A stretch of 64,000 bases of DNA from positions 62,001 through 126,000 of the forward strand of contig CAWJDP010000005.1 in NCBI GenBank assembly GCA_963841715.1, given 5' to 3'. The first letter of the stretch is position 1, and each line of letters begins with the position of its first letter. The notes beneath the pieces are model-generated. The model worked only from the letters and a program-made list of their open reading frames with translations. It was not told where the DNA came from and searched no databases. This DNA is from DASPWW01 sp963841715 (GTDB lineage Bacteria; Actinomycetota; Thermoleophilia; Solirubrobacterales; 70-9). Made by a program: the position numbers and the translations under genes. Shown one piece after another: positions 23,875 to 32,747 of the stretch.

Positions 23875-25677
23875 CCGTGAAGCTCCGGGTCGCCGGGCTC
23901 TGATCGACGTTCCCCACCGCATCGCTGGCGCGGACCGAGAACGTGTGCTTGCCCTTCTTCACCTTCGCGGTGAACGTCCCGGAACAGGGCGCGAACGCGG
24001 CCTTGTCGAGCTGGCACTCGAAGCCCGCGTCGTCGTCGCTGGAGCCAAACTGGAACTTGACCTTGACCTTTGACTTCTTGGTCTTCAGCTTCTTCTTCGG
24101 GCCCTTCGAGATAGAGCTGTCCGGGGCGAGCGTATCGATGGAGAACGTGCGGCTCGCCGGCGTCGCGTCCACGTTCGCGGCGGAGTCCGTGGCCCTGACC
24201 TCGAATGTGTGGGCACCGTCGCCGAGAGACGCGACCGTGTGCGGATTTGAGCACGAGTTGAATCCGCCCCCGTCGACGCGGCACTCGAACGTCGAGCCCG
24301 GCTCCGTTGAACCGAGGCCGAAGGTCGGGGTGGAATCGCTCGTTGCGCCACTCGGGCCGCTCGTGATCGAGGTGTCGGGCGCCTGACAGTCTCCAGGCGT
24401 TTCGGGGACGAACTCGTCCGCCCCGATGTCGCGGCGACACAGGCCCACCCCGTTCAGCTTTCTCGGGTCGCCGTCGAGGTCGATCGAGCCGACCGTGGGG
24501 TCTGCCGGGTTGCCGGCGTCGATCATTGGCGAGGTCGACTTGATATGGAGGTCGCCCGCTCCCACGAACTGGGGGTCGGCGGTGGTCTGGAAGTTGGCGC
24601 AACCGGCACCACCGGGCGTCGCAACGGGGCCGCGCGAGAACGCGATCGTGCACGAGGGAGGGTCCGAGCCCGGGTCCGTGGCGGTGAGGCCGAGGTCGCC
24701 GACGATGGTCGAGTCGAGCGCGAGCTTGGCTCCGAATACCAGCACGTCCTCCGTTGCGCCAGAGTCCGCGGCAACCGTGACATTGGTGGCGCTGACAGCC
24801 GAGTCACCGCTGTCATCGTTGTCCTCGGCGACGAGTCCGACGCTCGTCGAGCCTGCGAGCAGGTCCCCGTTGAGCGTCGTCAGCCCCGCCGCGTCCTGGA
24901 CGCTCACCCCCTCCGAGTAACCGGAGACCCGGTTGCGGATCAGCTTCGTGCTCGCCGACCCCCCGACCGTGATCCCCGTCGTCAACCCCGGCGCCGGATC
25001 GTGCAGTTCGTTCGCGACGATCGTCGGCGATCCGGCGGCGGAGATGATCCCGCTGGAGCCCGACGGGTCCGGTCGAGTCCCGGAGATATCGTTGCCCTCG
25101 ATCCGGGCGATCCCGAGATGTTGTGGATACCGCGAGCCAGGTCGGTGAATGTGTTGTCCTCGACAGTCGCGGAGCTCCCGTTGTTGGCGAGGCCCCTGTC
25201 GCTTCCGCTCGCTCCAGGATCCTCGAACACGTTGTCTCGCACCGCCGTGGTGCTCCCGACGAGCAGCAGCCCGGTGGCGTTGTTGGGCTGGATCCGGAAC
25301 CCCTCGATGGTCCCGGCGCTGTCGAGCCCGTTGACCTGGATCGCGGCGGTCGGGCCGGTGTTCCGGAGCACGGGCCGGCCGAGGTGGTCGCCGGCCTGGA
25401 AGTCGTCGCCGAGCAGCGACTTGTCCCCATACAGCGACTGGCTATTGAGACCATACGGCGTGGCGCTGTCGTCGACCCGGATCGTGTCACCGGGGTTCGA
25501 TGCCACGTCGATCCCGAAGCTGACCTGCTGACACGGGTTGGCGGCGCTCGTCCCGCATCCGCTGGCGTCGGCGCCCGTGTCCTGATCCACGAACACGTCA
25601 GCGGCGAGGGCGCTCGCGGGCGAAAGCCCGATCGCGGCACAGGCGAGCGTCGAGACCAGGGTCCACAGGCGCGTCAT
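23855..25677 (-). CDS. Secreted beta-helix protein with two Ig-like C-terminal repeats, frameshifted
   Basis: Start ATG 25677 with AGGAG upstream and a signal peptide (ACAAIGLSPASALAADVF). The first 400 residues are right-handed beta-helix-like (repeated short strands such as ATGLLLVGSTTAVRDNVFED), closing with a choice-of-anchor-like motif SPMIDAGNP...RRDIGADEF. Two Ig-like repeats follow (STFECRVDGGGFNSC..., GFECQLDKAAFAPC...), each ending in GNVD, and the protein finishes with basic TVKRKKK. The frame breaks near 25105-25115 after GIHNISG; one base appears missing, since the span is 2 mod 3. Likely a surface or extracellular adhesin-like protein. Confidence 0.72.
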
Positions 25678-25697
25678 CGTTCTCCTCTCTTGGCGCC

Positions 25698-25955
25698 TCA
25701 CGGGATCGGCACCTCGCTCATCGGGCGGGCCGCGGTCCGCTGCGCCACGTACGGCGGGAGCATCGCGAGCGCCGCGTGGGCGTCGCGCGCTTCAACCGCC
25801 CACCAGATCCGGTGTGGGTCGCGGCCGGCGCCCTCCGATGCGCACGAGGAGAGCGCAACGTCGTGGCGCAGCGGGCTCTCGAAGCCCCTCCAGGCCGCGA
25901 ACGCGATGCCGCACTCCTCGGGCAGGTGGCGGTGATCGAGCATGAACATGGCCAT
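25698..25955 (-). CDS. Small conserved hypothetical protein
   Basis: 85 residues (ATG 25955, or ATG 25949). MFMLDHRHLPEECGIAFAAW, FESPLRHDVALSSCASEGA, HRIWWAVEARDAHAALAMLP and PPYVAQRT look like a genuine compact alpha/beta domain. I recall similar small actinobacterial proteins but cannot name a function. It sits between two secreted-protein genes on the same strand, 13 bp after the NHL gene and 20 bp before the beta-helix gene, and could be co-transcribed with them. Confidence 0.6.
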   Translation of the reverse strand: MAMFMLDHRHLPEECGIAFAAWRGFESPLRHDVALSSCASEGAGRDPHRIWWAVEARDAHAALAMLPPYVAQRTAARPMSEVPIP

Positions 25956-25968
25956 CGTCGCGCCCCCG

Positions 25969-27561
25969 TCACCCCTTCCTCAGCTTCAACTTCGCTGTGC
26001 GCGTGTTGACGCTTCCGCCCGTTGGCGTGAACGAGACGCGCGCCGTTACCCGCAGCTTGCGGTGACGCCTGAGCTTCTTCTTCGCCCCCTTCGTGAGCTT
26101 CAGTGGCACCTTGACCGTTCCCTCGCCGTCAGCGGTGGCGCTCGACGGCTTCAGCAGCTTCTTCTTCTTCGCATCGCCCGCGTCACCAATGTCGATCGCG
26201 CCCGGACCGGGGACGGAGACGCGCAGCTTCTTTCCCTTCACCTTCCCGATCGTGAAGTCGTTGCTCGGGTCCGGCACCTCGGCGAATTGCTGCATCCGCT
26301 GGTTTCCCTGGTCGGCCACGTAGACGCCGTTCGCGTCAGCTCCGACCCCGGTCGCCGAGCTGAACTCCCCCGGGCCGGTGCCCACCTCGCCCGCCTTGCA
26401 GCTCGTCGCGCAGACCTCGAAGCCGCCCGTCCCCCCGGGAAGGACGCCCTTCCCCCACGCCAGCACGAACGCGCCGCTCGACGTGAACTGGTCGACGCGC
26501 TCGTTGTTGCCGTCGAACACGTAGACGCTCCCCGTGTCCTCGGCGAGCCGCTGCGGGAAGCTGAGCTCCCCCGGCCCGCCGCCGGCCGCTCCCGGCTGAC
26601 AACTCGCCGTGCAGACCTCGAAGCCCGCTCCGCCTCCCGGGGCGACGTCCTTGCCCCACGCCCTCGTGAAGCCGCCCGTGGCCGTGAACTGCTGGATCCG
26701 GTTATTTACGGGATCGGACACGTAGACGCCGTCGGATCCGGCGGCGACGCCGCGAAGCTGGTTGAACTCGCCGGCGCCCCCGCCCGAGATGCCCGCCTTG
26801 CAGAACGCGGCCGCGACGCAGACCTCGAATCCCGTCCCGCCGATCGTCGACACGTCGCGGCCCCACGCCCGCTCGAAGTCGCCCGTCGCGGCGTCGAAGC
26901 GCTGGACGCGATTGTTGCCGCTGTCGGCGACATACACGGCGTTGCCGTTGACCGCGGTCGCGAACGGGCTGCTCTGCTCGCCCGCGGCGCCTCCGGCGAC
27001 CCCGGCCTTGCAGCTTGCCGCAGCCGTGCAGATCTCGAACCCGGTCCCACCCGTCGTCAAGACGTCCTTCCCCCACGTCTTCACGAAGCCGCCGTCGGAG
27101 GTGAACTCCTGGACCCGCTGGTTGCCGTTGTCGGCAACGAAGACATTGCCCGCCGCGTCGGTTGCGATCCCGGTCGGGAAGTTGAGCTCGCCGCCCCCGC
27201 CTCCAACCGCCCCTTGCTGGCAGCTCGTAGTGCAGACCTCGAACCCGGTCGCCCCCCCGGGGATCACGTCCTTCCCCCAAGCACGCAGGAAGGTCCCGCT
27301 GGGACTGAACTTCGAGACCCGCCTGTTGACCCCCTCGACGACGTAGATGTTCCCGGCCGCGTCCGTGGAGACGTCTTGGGGAGACTGGAGCTGGCCGGCT
27401 GCGGAGCCCCCAGCGCCAAAGGTCGAGACGACCTTCAGCGACGCGCCGGCGCCGGCGGCGCCAACCAGTGCGACTCCGAGGTACGCGAGGAGAATCCCCA
27501 GTGCCGCGCGCGCGCACCGCGCTCGGGAAGGCGAGGGACTCAACGCTGGGCGGCGACTCAT
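25969..27561 (-). CDS. Secreted six-bladed NHL-type propeller with Cys-containing inserts
   Basis: 530 residues with a signal peptide (AALGILLAYLGVALVGAAGA). Six NHL blades follow, each with GxATDAAGNVFVADNGNQRV-like sequence and FTxxGGFxxxWG. Between blades, five inserts of about 30 residues repeat GFEVCTxSCQxGxxGGGxGE; each has two cysteines that could form a disulfide. The last 100 residues repeat the Lys-rich module of the protein at 15758-16984 (FTIGKVKGKKLRVSVPGPGA, ending KKKLRRHRKLRVTARVSFTP). Probably an extracellular binding protein. It is divergent from the LuxR gene, and the shared 27-bp element lies between them. Confidence 0.85.
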   Translation of the reverse strand: MSRRPALSPSPSRARCARAALGILLAYLGVALVGAAGAGASLKVVSTFGAGGSAAGQLQSPQDVSTDAAGNIYVVEGVNRRVSKFSPSGTFLRAWGKDVIPGGATGFEVCTTSCQQGAVGGGGGELNFPTGIATDAAGNVFVADNGNQRVQEFTSDGGFVKTWGKDVLTTGGTGFEICTAAASCKAGVAGGAAGEQSSPFATAVNGNAVYVADSGNNRVQRFDAATGDFERAWGRDVSTIGGTGFEVCVAAAFCKAGISGGGAGEFNQLRGVAAGSDGVYVSDPVNNRIQQFTATGGFTRAWGKDVAPGGGAGFEVCTASCQPGAAGGGPGELSFPQRLAEDTGSVYVFDGNNERVDQFTSSGAFVLAWGKGVLPGGTGGFEVCATSCKAGEVGTGPGEFSSATGVGADANGVYVADQGNQRMQQFAEVPDPSNDFTIGKVKGKKLRVSVPGPGAIDIGDAGDAKKKKLLKPSSATADGEGTVKVPLKLTKGAKKKLRRHRKLRVTARVSFTPTGGSVNTRTAKLKLRKG

Positions 27562-27593
27562 GCCCTCACTGTGGAGGCTCGATCCGACTTGCG

Positions 27594-27620
27594 GTATGGG
27601 GGAAATCCCCTAATTTGCCT
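27594..27620 (+). promoter_or_regulatory. 27-bp promoter/operator element, copy 1 (LuxR gene)
   Basis: Contains GGGGGAAATCCCC, an interrupted palindrome, followed by TAATTT, a plausible -10 box, at 27611-27616. The LuxR start is 17 bp further on. The same 27 bp occur, perfectly conserved in inverted orientation, at 39183-39209 directly before the GT4-PHP gene. The 33 bp between this element and the divergent NHL start could serve both directions. Confidence 0.7.
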
Positions 27621-27636
27621 GTCGGAAGGTCGTTCT

Positions 27637-30555
27637 TTGGGAGGTACACGCACGACTCCGCTGGTGGGACGCGGGAGGGAACTCGCCGCGCTCGAGACGC
27701 TGCTCGAGGCCCTCGATGAGCCGCCGAGGCTCGTCGCGATCGCCGGCGAGCCTGGAATCGGGAAGACGCGCCTGCTCGCCGAGCTCGAGTGCCGCGCCGA
27801 CACCGGCGGGGCGCTCGTGCTCGAGGGCCGCTCGGCCGAGTTCGAGCGCCAGACGCCGTTCGGCGTCTTCGTCGATGCCCTCGACGATTACCTCGCCTCG
27901 CTCAACCCGCGGATCCTCGAGCCGCTCGGTGGCGACGCGCTCGGCGAGCTAGCGGGCGTGTTCCCGTCGTTGAGCGGGCTCGCGGAGGCGCCGCTTGCCG
28001 GGCAGGAGGAGCGGTTTCGCACCCATCACGCCGTCCGCTCGCTGCTCGAGCGGCTCTCCGCGAGGCACCGGCTAGTCGTCGCGCTCGACGATCTCCACTG
28101 GGCCGACGAGGCCTCGCTCGAGTTGATCTCGCACCTGCTCCGCCGCCCGCCGGGCGGCGGCGTGCTGATCGCGCTCGCGTTTCGCCCCCGCGAGATCACC
28201 GAGCGCCTCGAGAGCGCGCTCGCCGCGGCCGAGCGCGAAGGCCGGATCGCGCGCATCGAGCTTCACCCCCTGACGCGCGACGAGACCGAGGAGCTGATCG
28301 GCAAGGAGTCGGAGCAGGGCCGTGCGGCGCTGCTCTACGAGGAGAGCGGCGGCAACCCGTTCTACATCGAGGAGCTGATGCGGGTGGCGCCGGCGGGCGT
28401 CGCCGCGCTCACCGAGCGAGACGCGCACCAGCCGTCCGAGCTCGCGGAGCTTGGCGACGTCCCCGACGCTGTCAAGGCCGCGCTCGCCCGCGAGGTCGCA
28501 GAGCTCAGCCCGCCCGCGGTGGAGCTCCTTCGCGGGGCATCGGTCGCCGGGCAGACCTTCGAACCCGAACTTGCCGCTGCTGTCGCGGGCGTGGAGGCTG
28601 ATCCCGACCTCGAGGCTCTCGACGAGCTGCTCGAGCGCGACCTGATTCGGTCCACGGACGTGCCACGACGCTTCCGCTTCCGCCACCCGATCGTCTGCCG
28701 CGCCGTGTACCAGTCGGCGAAACCGGGATGGCGCCTTGCCGCTCATGAGCGCGCCGCGCGCGCGCTCGAGGCGCGCGGCGCACCGCCGCTGGCTCGGGCG
28801 CGGCACGTCGAGTACGCGGCGAGCCCCGGAGACGGCGCCGCGATCGCGACCCTGACGGAGGCCGGGCAGGCCGCCTCGGCGAGAGCGCCGGCCGCCGCCG
28901 CGCACTGGTTCGACTCGGCGTTGCGGCTCGTTCCCGAGGACGACGCCCAGCGCCGGCTCGCGCTGCTCGTCCCACGCGCGCAGGCCCTGGGATCGGCGGG
29001 GCGCTTCGAGGACAGCCGCCAGGTCCTCGAGGGAGTGCTCGACCTGCTCCCGCCCGACCAACTCGCGCTGCGCGGACAGGTCGTCGCGAGCTGCGCGCGA
29101 ATCGACCAGGTGCTCGGACGCCACACCCGCGCGCGCCGGCTGCTCGAGTCAGCGCTCGCCGAGCTCCCGGACGGCTCCTCGCCCGAGGCCACCGAGCTCA
29201 AGATCCACCTCGGCGCCGAGTGCTTCTACACCGGGGACTTCGACGGCCTGCGGCGCTGGATGGAGGAGGCGCTCGCCGACGCGTCCGGGCGCGACGATCG
29301 CGCGGCCACCGCCGCCGCGACCGGCCTGCTCGCTTCCGCGCAGTACATGACTGACGACGCGCCCGCGGCGCGCGCTCGCTTCGACGAGGCCGAGGCGCAG
29401 TTCGCGAAGCTGTCAGATCAGGAGCTCGCGCCCCGCCTGCTGTCGTTCACCTGGTGCGGGATCTGCGAGCTCTACCTCGGCCGCTACGAGATCTCCCTGC
29501 GGATCTTCGAGCGGGGGCTCGCGACCGCCCGCGCGGCGGGGACGCGGCACATACCGATCCTGATGACGATCGGGCTCGGGCTGACGCTGCTCGCCCGCGG
29601 CGAGATCGCCGCCGCGGCCGCGCGCGCGGACGAGGCCGTCGAGGCGGCGATCCTGTCCGCCAACACCCAGTTCCTGACCTGGGCGCTGTGGGCGCGGTGC
29701 TGGGTCGCGATCCGCGCCGGCGAGGTCAGCGAGGCGGTGCGGCTCGGCGAGCAGGCGACCGAGACGGCCGGCGACAGCGACGATCCCGTCTCGGCGCTCG
29801 CCGGCTGCTTTCTCGCCGAGGCCCACCTCGAGGCGTCAGTCCCGCCCGAGAGCTGCCGCGACGAGGTGATCAAGTGGGCCGGCGGCCCGCGGCTGCCCCA
29901 GATCGAGCGCGGGTTCAAGGCGTACTGGTACGAGGTCCTGACCCGGGCGGAGCTCGACGCCGGCAACGTGGAGGCCGCACGGCGTTGGGCGGACGAGGCC
30001 GAGCAAGCCGCCGCCGGGATGGGGATCGGACCACGCGACGCCGACGCCGCCCGCGCCCGCGCCGCGGCTCTGCTCGCATCGGGCGACGCCGCGGACGCCG
30101 CTGAGACCGCGCTCGCCGCGGCCGACGAGGCGGACTCGAACGGGCTTCCGATCGAGGCAGCCAGGTTGCGAACGCTCGCGGGCCAAGCGCTCGCCGCCGC
30201 GGGCGATCAGGAGGCCGCGATCCGGGAGCTCGAGTCCTCACGCGACGCGCTCGAGACTTGCGGGGCCCGCCGCTACCGCGACGAGGCGGGGCGCGAGCTT
30301 CGCCGCCTCGGCCGCCGCGTGCCCCAGCGCGGCCGCCGCGCGAGCGCGGAGCTGGGTGTCGAGTCGCTCAGCGGGCGCGAGCGCGAGGTCGCCGATCTCG
30401 TCGCTCAGGGCAGGCGCAACCGCGAGATCGCCACCGAGCTCTATCTCAGCGAGAAGACAATCGAGAACCACCTCTCTCGAATCTTCACCAAGCTCGGGAT
30501 CTCCTCGCGGGCCGAGGTCGGACGGCTGATCGAGCGCGAGCGCCAGGTGAGATAG
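27637..30555 (+). CDS. Large ATP-binding LuxR-family regulator (LAL/MalT-like)
   Basis: 972 residues from TTG 27637, chosen because GGAAGG lies about 7 nt upstream and the AAA domain begins there; the frame is open far upstream across the NHL gene but that part is a shadow. Walker A (AIAGEPGIGKTRLL) is at about residues 36-45 and Walker B-like VVALDDLHWADEASLELI near 150. A long TPR-like helical region (about 350-880) follows, then a C-terminal LuxR HTH (LSGREREVADLVAQGRRNRE, YLSEKTIENHLSRIFTKLGI). Such LAL proteins sense a ligand through the TPR region and activate transcription. Its own 27-bp promoter element is shared with the GT4-PHP gene, a candidate target. Confidence 0.93.
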   Translation: MGGTRTTPLVGRGRELAALETLLEALDEPPRLVAIAGEPGIGKTRLLAELECRADTGGALVLEGRSAEFERQTPFGVFVDALDDYLASLNPRILEPLGGDALGELAGVFPSLSGLAEAPLAGQEERFRTHHAVRSLLERLSARHRLVVALDDLHWADEASLELISHLLRRPPGGGVLIALAFRPREITERLESALAAAEREGRIARIELHPLTRDETEELIGKESEQGRAALLYEESGGNPFYIEELMRVAPAGVAALTERDAHQPSELAELGDVPDAVKAALAREVAELSPPAVELLRGASVAGQTFEPELAAAVAGVEADPDLEALDELLERDLIRSTDVPRRFRFRHPIVCRAVYQSAKPGWRLAAHERAARALEARGAPPLARARHVEYAASPGDGAAIATLTEAGQAASARAPAAAAHWFDSALRLVPEDDAQRRLALLVPRAQALGSAGRFEDSRQVLEGVLDLLPPDQLALRGQVVASCARIDQVLGRHTRARRLLESALAELPDGSSPEATELKIHLGAECFYTGDFDGLRRWMEEALADASGRDDRAATAAATGLLASAQYMTDDAPAARARFDEAEAQFAKLSDQELAPRLLSFTWCGICELYLGRYEISLRIFERGLATARAAGTRHIPILMTIGLGLTLLARGEIAAAAARADEAVEAAILSANTQFLTWALWARCWVAIRAGEVSEAVRLGEQATETAGDSDDPVSALAGCFLAEAHLEASVPPESCRDEVIKWAGGPRLPQIERGFKAYWYEVLTRAELDAGNVEAARRWADEAEQAAAGMGIGPRDADAARARAAALLASGDAADAAETALAAADEADSNGLPIEAARLRTLAGQALAAAGDQEAAIRELESSRDALETCGARRYRDEAGRELRRLGRRVPQRGRRASAELGVESLSGREREVADLVAQGRRNREIATELYLSEKTIENHLSRIFTKLGISSRAEVGRLIERERQVR

Positions 30556-30589
30556 TCCCGGGCGTCACCAACGCGAGGAGAGCACTGTG

Positions 30590-30874
30590 ATGGCGGAGCG
30601 AGAGGGAGATCCCAAGGGCGATCGCGAGTCCGGCGGTGCCGACAAGAGCGTGCAGGCGTTCCGGGACGCTCTCGAGCACAGCGTCACGCTGTCCAGGGAC
30701 CGGCTCCAGGAGGTCGTCGACGACGCCGTCACGCGCGGCCGGATGACGCGCGCCGACGCGAACGAGCTGATCAGCCGGCTCGTCGATCGGGGCCGCAAGC
30801 AGACCGAGGGCCTGCTGCGAGATCTCGAGAAGCTCCTAGAGCAGGCGCGCCAGGAGATCGAGAAGCGGCGCTAG
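30590..30874 (+). CDS. Small coiled-coil protein, phasin-like
   Basis: 94 residues, ATG 30590 with GAGGAG upstream (GTG 30587 also possible). A charged helical body (FRDALEHSVTLSRDRLQEVV, RKQTEGLLRDLEKLLEQARQ) resembles phasin/polyhydroxyalkanoate-granule proteins or other amphipathic helix formers. The basic end IEKRR closes the ORF. It lies 34 bp after the LuxR regulator on the same strand. Its TAG overlaps the TAG of the convergent phasin-like gene on one CTAG. Confidence 0.7.
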   Translation: MAEREGDPKGDRESGGADKSVQAFRDALEHSVTLSRDRLQEVVDDAVTRGRMTRADANELISRLVDRGRKQTEGLLRDLEKLLEQARQEIEKRR

Positions 30875-31194
30875 GCGCCGCCGCTGTCACCGCCGCTCGA
30901 CTTGAGCTGCTCGCGGCGCTTGCGGATCTCCTTCTCGATCTCGTCCAGCAGGTCAACCGTCGCGTCCTGAATCCAGTCGCGCACGCTGTCGAGCTGCCCG
31001 CGCAGATCTGAAACCTGGTCCGAGGCCCGCGACTGCGCCTGGTTCGAGGCGTCCTTGATCTGGTCGACCGCCGCGTCGATCTGCTTTCGCACCTCGCCCG
31101 AGGCGTTGTCCGCCGCCTCGCGCAGGTCATCGAGCGCCTTCTGGAGCCGGTCTCGTGTTGATTGGTCCTGAGCCGGACCGCCGCTTGCTTCCAT
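30871..31194 (-). CDS. Small helical protein, phasin-like
   Basis: 107 residues from ATG 31194 with AAGGAGG about 8 nt upstream. Long amphipathic helix (DRLQKALDDLREAADNASGE, KQIDAAVDQIKDASNQAQSR, TVDLLDEIEKEIRKRREQLK), a Gly/Ser tail and no membrane segment. Composition and layout parallel the convergent neighbour, so the two may work together, e.g. coating a granule or membrane; this is inference. Confidence 0.7.
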   Translation of the reverse strand: MEASGGPAQDQSTRDRLQKALDDLREAADNASGEVRKQIDAAVDQIKDASNQAQSRASDQVSDLRGQLDSVRDWIQDATVDLLDEIEKEIRKRREQLKSSGGDSGGA

Positions 31195-31234
31195 CAAAAG
31201 TCCTCCTTATTTGCAGGGTCGCTTAACCCTATAT

Positions 31235-32725
31235 CTAGCTCGCCGTGAATTCATCCGTGAGAACCACGAGGTCCAGATCCGTGCCGAGCACGTCGGCGAG
31301 CAGCTCATCCGCGCGCACGCGTTGCCCCTGGCTCCACAGTCCGCGCAGCCACGCCCCCGCCTCGGCGCGCTCGAACCAGCGCTCGCCGAAGCGCTCCTGG
31401 AGCGAGCGCCGCCACAGCGCGGTGAGCGCCCAAGCGCGCAGGTAGCAGGCGACGTAGAACGTCTCGTCGACATCGGAAAGGAAGCTCTCCCGCGGCCAGT
31501 CGGCGACGCGGGTGGCCGATCCGATCAGCTCCGCGTAGCGGTCCGGCATCGCGTCGAGATCGGCGTCGGCGCCGTGGAGCTCGAGCTCGTAGCCGATCTT
31601 CGCCGAGTAGCGCCGCAGGTAGACGAGCTGCTCGGCGCGCGCGTGGGCGACGACCGGCGAGGGGTCGTCGATCCCGAGGCGCGCCTCGAGCCACGCCGGA
31701 TTGAAGGTCAGGTGCTCGAGCAGGAACGCGAACGACTCGGTGATCGAGTTGTCGCCGAGGTGGCGGGCCTCGAACGGAAGCGCCGGATTGACGTTCGCAT
31801 AGTGCTCGGTGTGCCCGCCCTCGTGGAACAGCGCCGCGAAGTCCTCGCGTCCGCCGACCGGCGAGACGACGAGGTAGACCTCGTCGGGGACGCGCGGCGT
31901 GGCGCAGAACGCGCGCGGGCTCTTCGTCGGCCGCCGCTCGGTGTCGAGGTGGACGCCCGACTGCGCGCCGAGGTCGATCCCGAGCCCGGCCGCGGTCTCG
32001 GCGAAGGAGTCAATCAGGCGGCGCTCGGGAAACAGAGGGTCGAGCTCCGGCGCCCGGAACAGCCACGGCATGTCGGAGCGACGGAGCTGGCCGAGCGCCG
32101 GGACGCCGGCGCGCTCGAGCTCGGGGCCGACGAGCGGCTCATACGCGGCCTCGGTGGCGTCGAGAAACTGGCGCCCCTGCTCCGCCAGCGCCTCGAGATC
32201 GATCCCGCGTAGCTCGGCGAACGCGGCCGCGTAGCTCGGCCACCCGAGCGCCTCGACCAGCCCATGCGAGCGCTCGAGGGCGTCGCGGTGAAGCGGCGTC
32301 AGCCGTTCGGCGAGGAGCTCGTTTCGCGCCGCGTCGATCTCGGCCCGGCGCCCCGCGTCGGGCTCGTTCGCCTCGACGACGGGCGCCGTCCGGTACGAGA
32401 CTGCTTCCCCGTCGAGCTCGAGCTCGAGCGACGACTCGAGCTCGGCGAGCTCCTGCGCCTCGGTCTTCGTCGCCTCGCCGAGCAGGCCGTCGACCGCGAA
32501 CCGCAGCAGCTCGCGAAGCCCCTCGAGCGCCTCGCTGCCGGCCGCACCGAGCTCCTCGCGCAGCCCCTCGACCGCGCCGCGCTCGAACAGGGCCGCGTGG
32601 CGCGAATAGATCGGATCGATCTCCAGCCGCGGCTTGTGACCCGCGTACTGGAGGTAGTACTCGCGGTCGATCTCCTCGCTGAACCGCTCCGCTTCGGCCC
32701 GGTAGTCGTCGAGATCGAGCGCCAT
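31235..32725 (-). CDS. M3-like (oligopeptidase F-like) zinc metallopeptidase
   Basis: 496 residues. The zinc-binding HEGGH is at about residues 301-305 (DFAALFHEGGHTEHYANVNP), with the third ligand Glu in SITESFAFLLEHLT near 330. The whole protein is helical, as in M3 peptidases and related gluzincins. HEGGH replaces the usual HExxH spacing with Gly-Gly, which is allowed in M3. No signal peptide, so it likely degrades oligopeptides in the cytoplasm. It is divergent from the rRNA methyltransferase gene, 22 bp between starts. Confidence 0.85.
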   Translation of the reverse strand: MALDLDDYRAEAERFSEEIDREYYLQYAGHKPRLEIDPIYSRHAALFERGAVEGLREELGAAGSEALEGLRELLRFAVDGLLGEATKTEAQELAELESSLELELDGEAVSYRTAPVVEANEPDAGRRAEIDAARNELLAERLTPLHRDALERSHGLVEALGWPSYAAAFAELRGIDLEALAEQGRQFLDATEAAYEPLVGPELERAGVPALGQLRRSDMPWLFRAPELDPLFPERRLIDSFAETAAGLGIDLGAQSGVHLDTERRPTKSPRAFCATPRVPDEVYLVVSPVGGREDFAALFHEGGHTEHYANVNPALPFEARHLGDNSITESFAFLLEHLTFNPAWLEARLGIDDPSPVVAHARAEQLVYLRRYSAKIGYELELHGADADLDAMPDRYAELIGSATRVADWPRESFLSDVDETFYVACYLRAWALTALWRRSLQERFGERWFERAEAGAWLRGLWSQGQRVRADELLADVLGTDLDLVVLTDEFTAS

Positions 32726-32747
32726 GCGGCTGCAACGATAGGCGGCA

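Noticed and set aside
25942..27636. 1.7-kb in-frame upstream extension of the LuxR regulator
   Set aside because: It is antisense to the NHL gene, has low-complexity composition, and the LAL domain starts naturally at about 27640 next to a promoter element.
31211..32212. 333-codon plus-strand frame opposite the M3-like peptidase
   Set aside because: Arg/Glu/Leu-rich antisense shadow of the peptidase gene, without domain or start signal.
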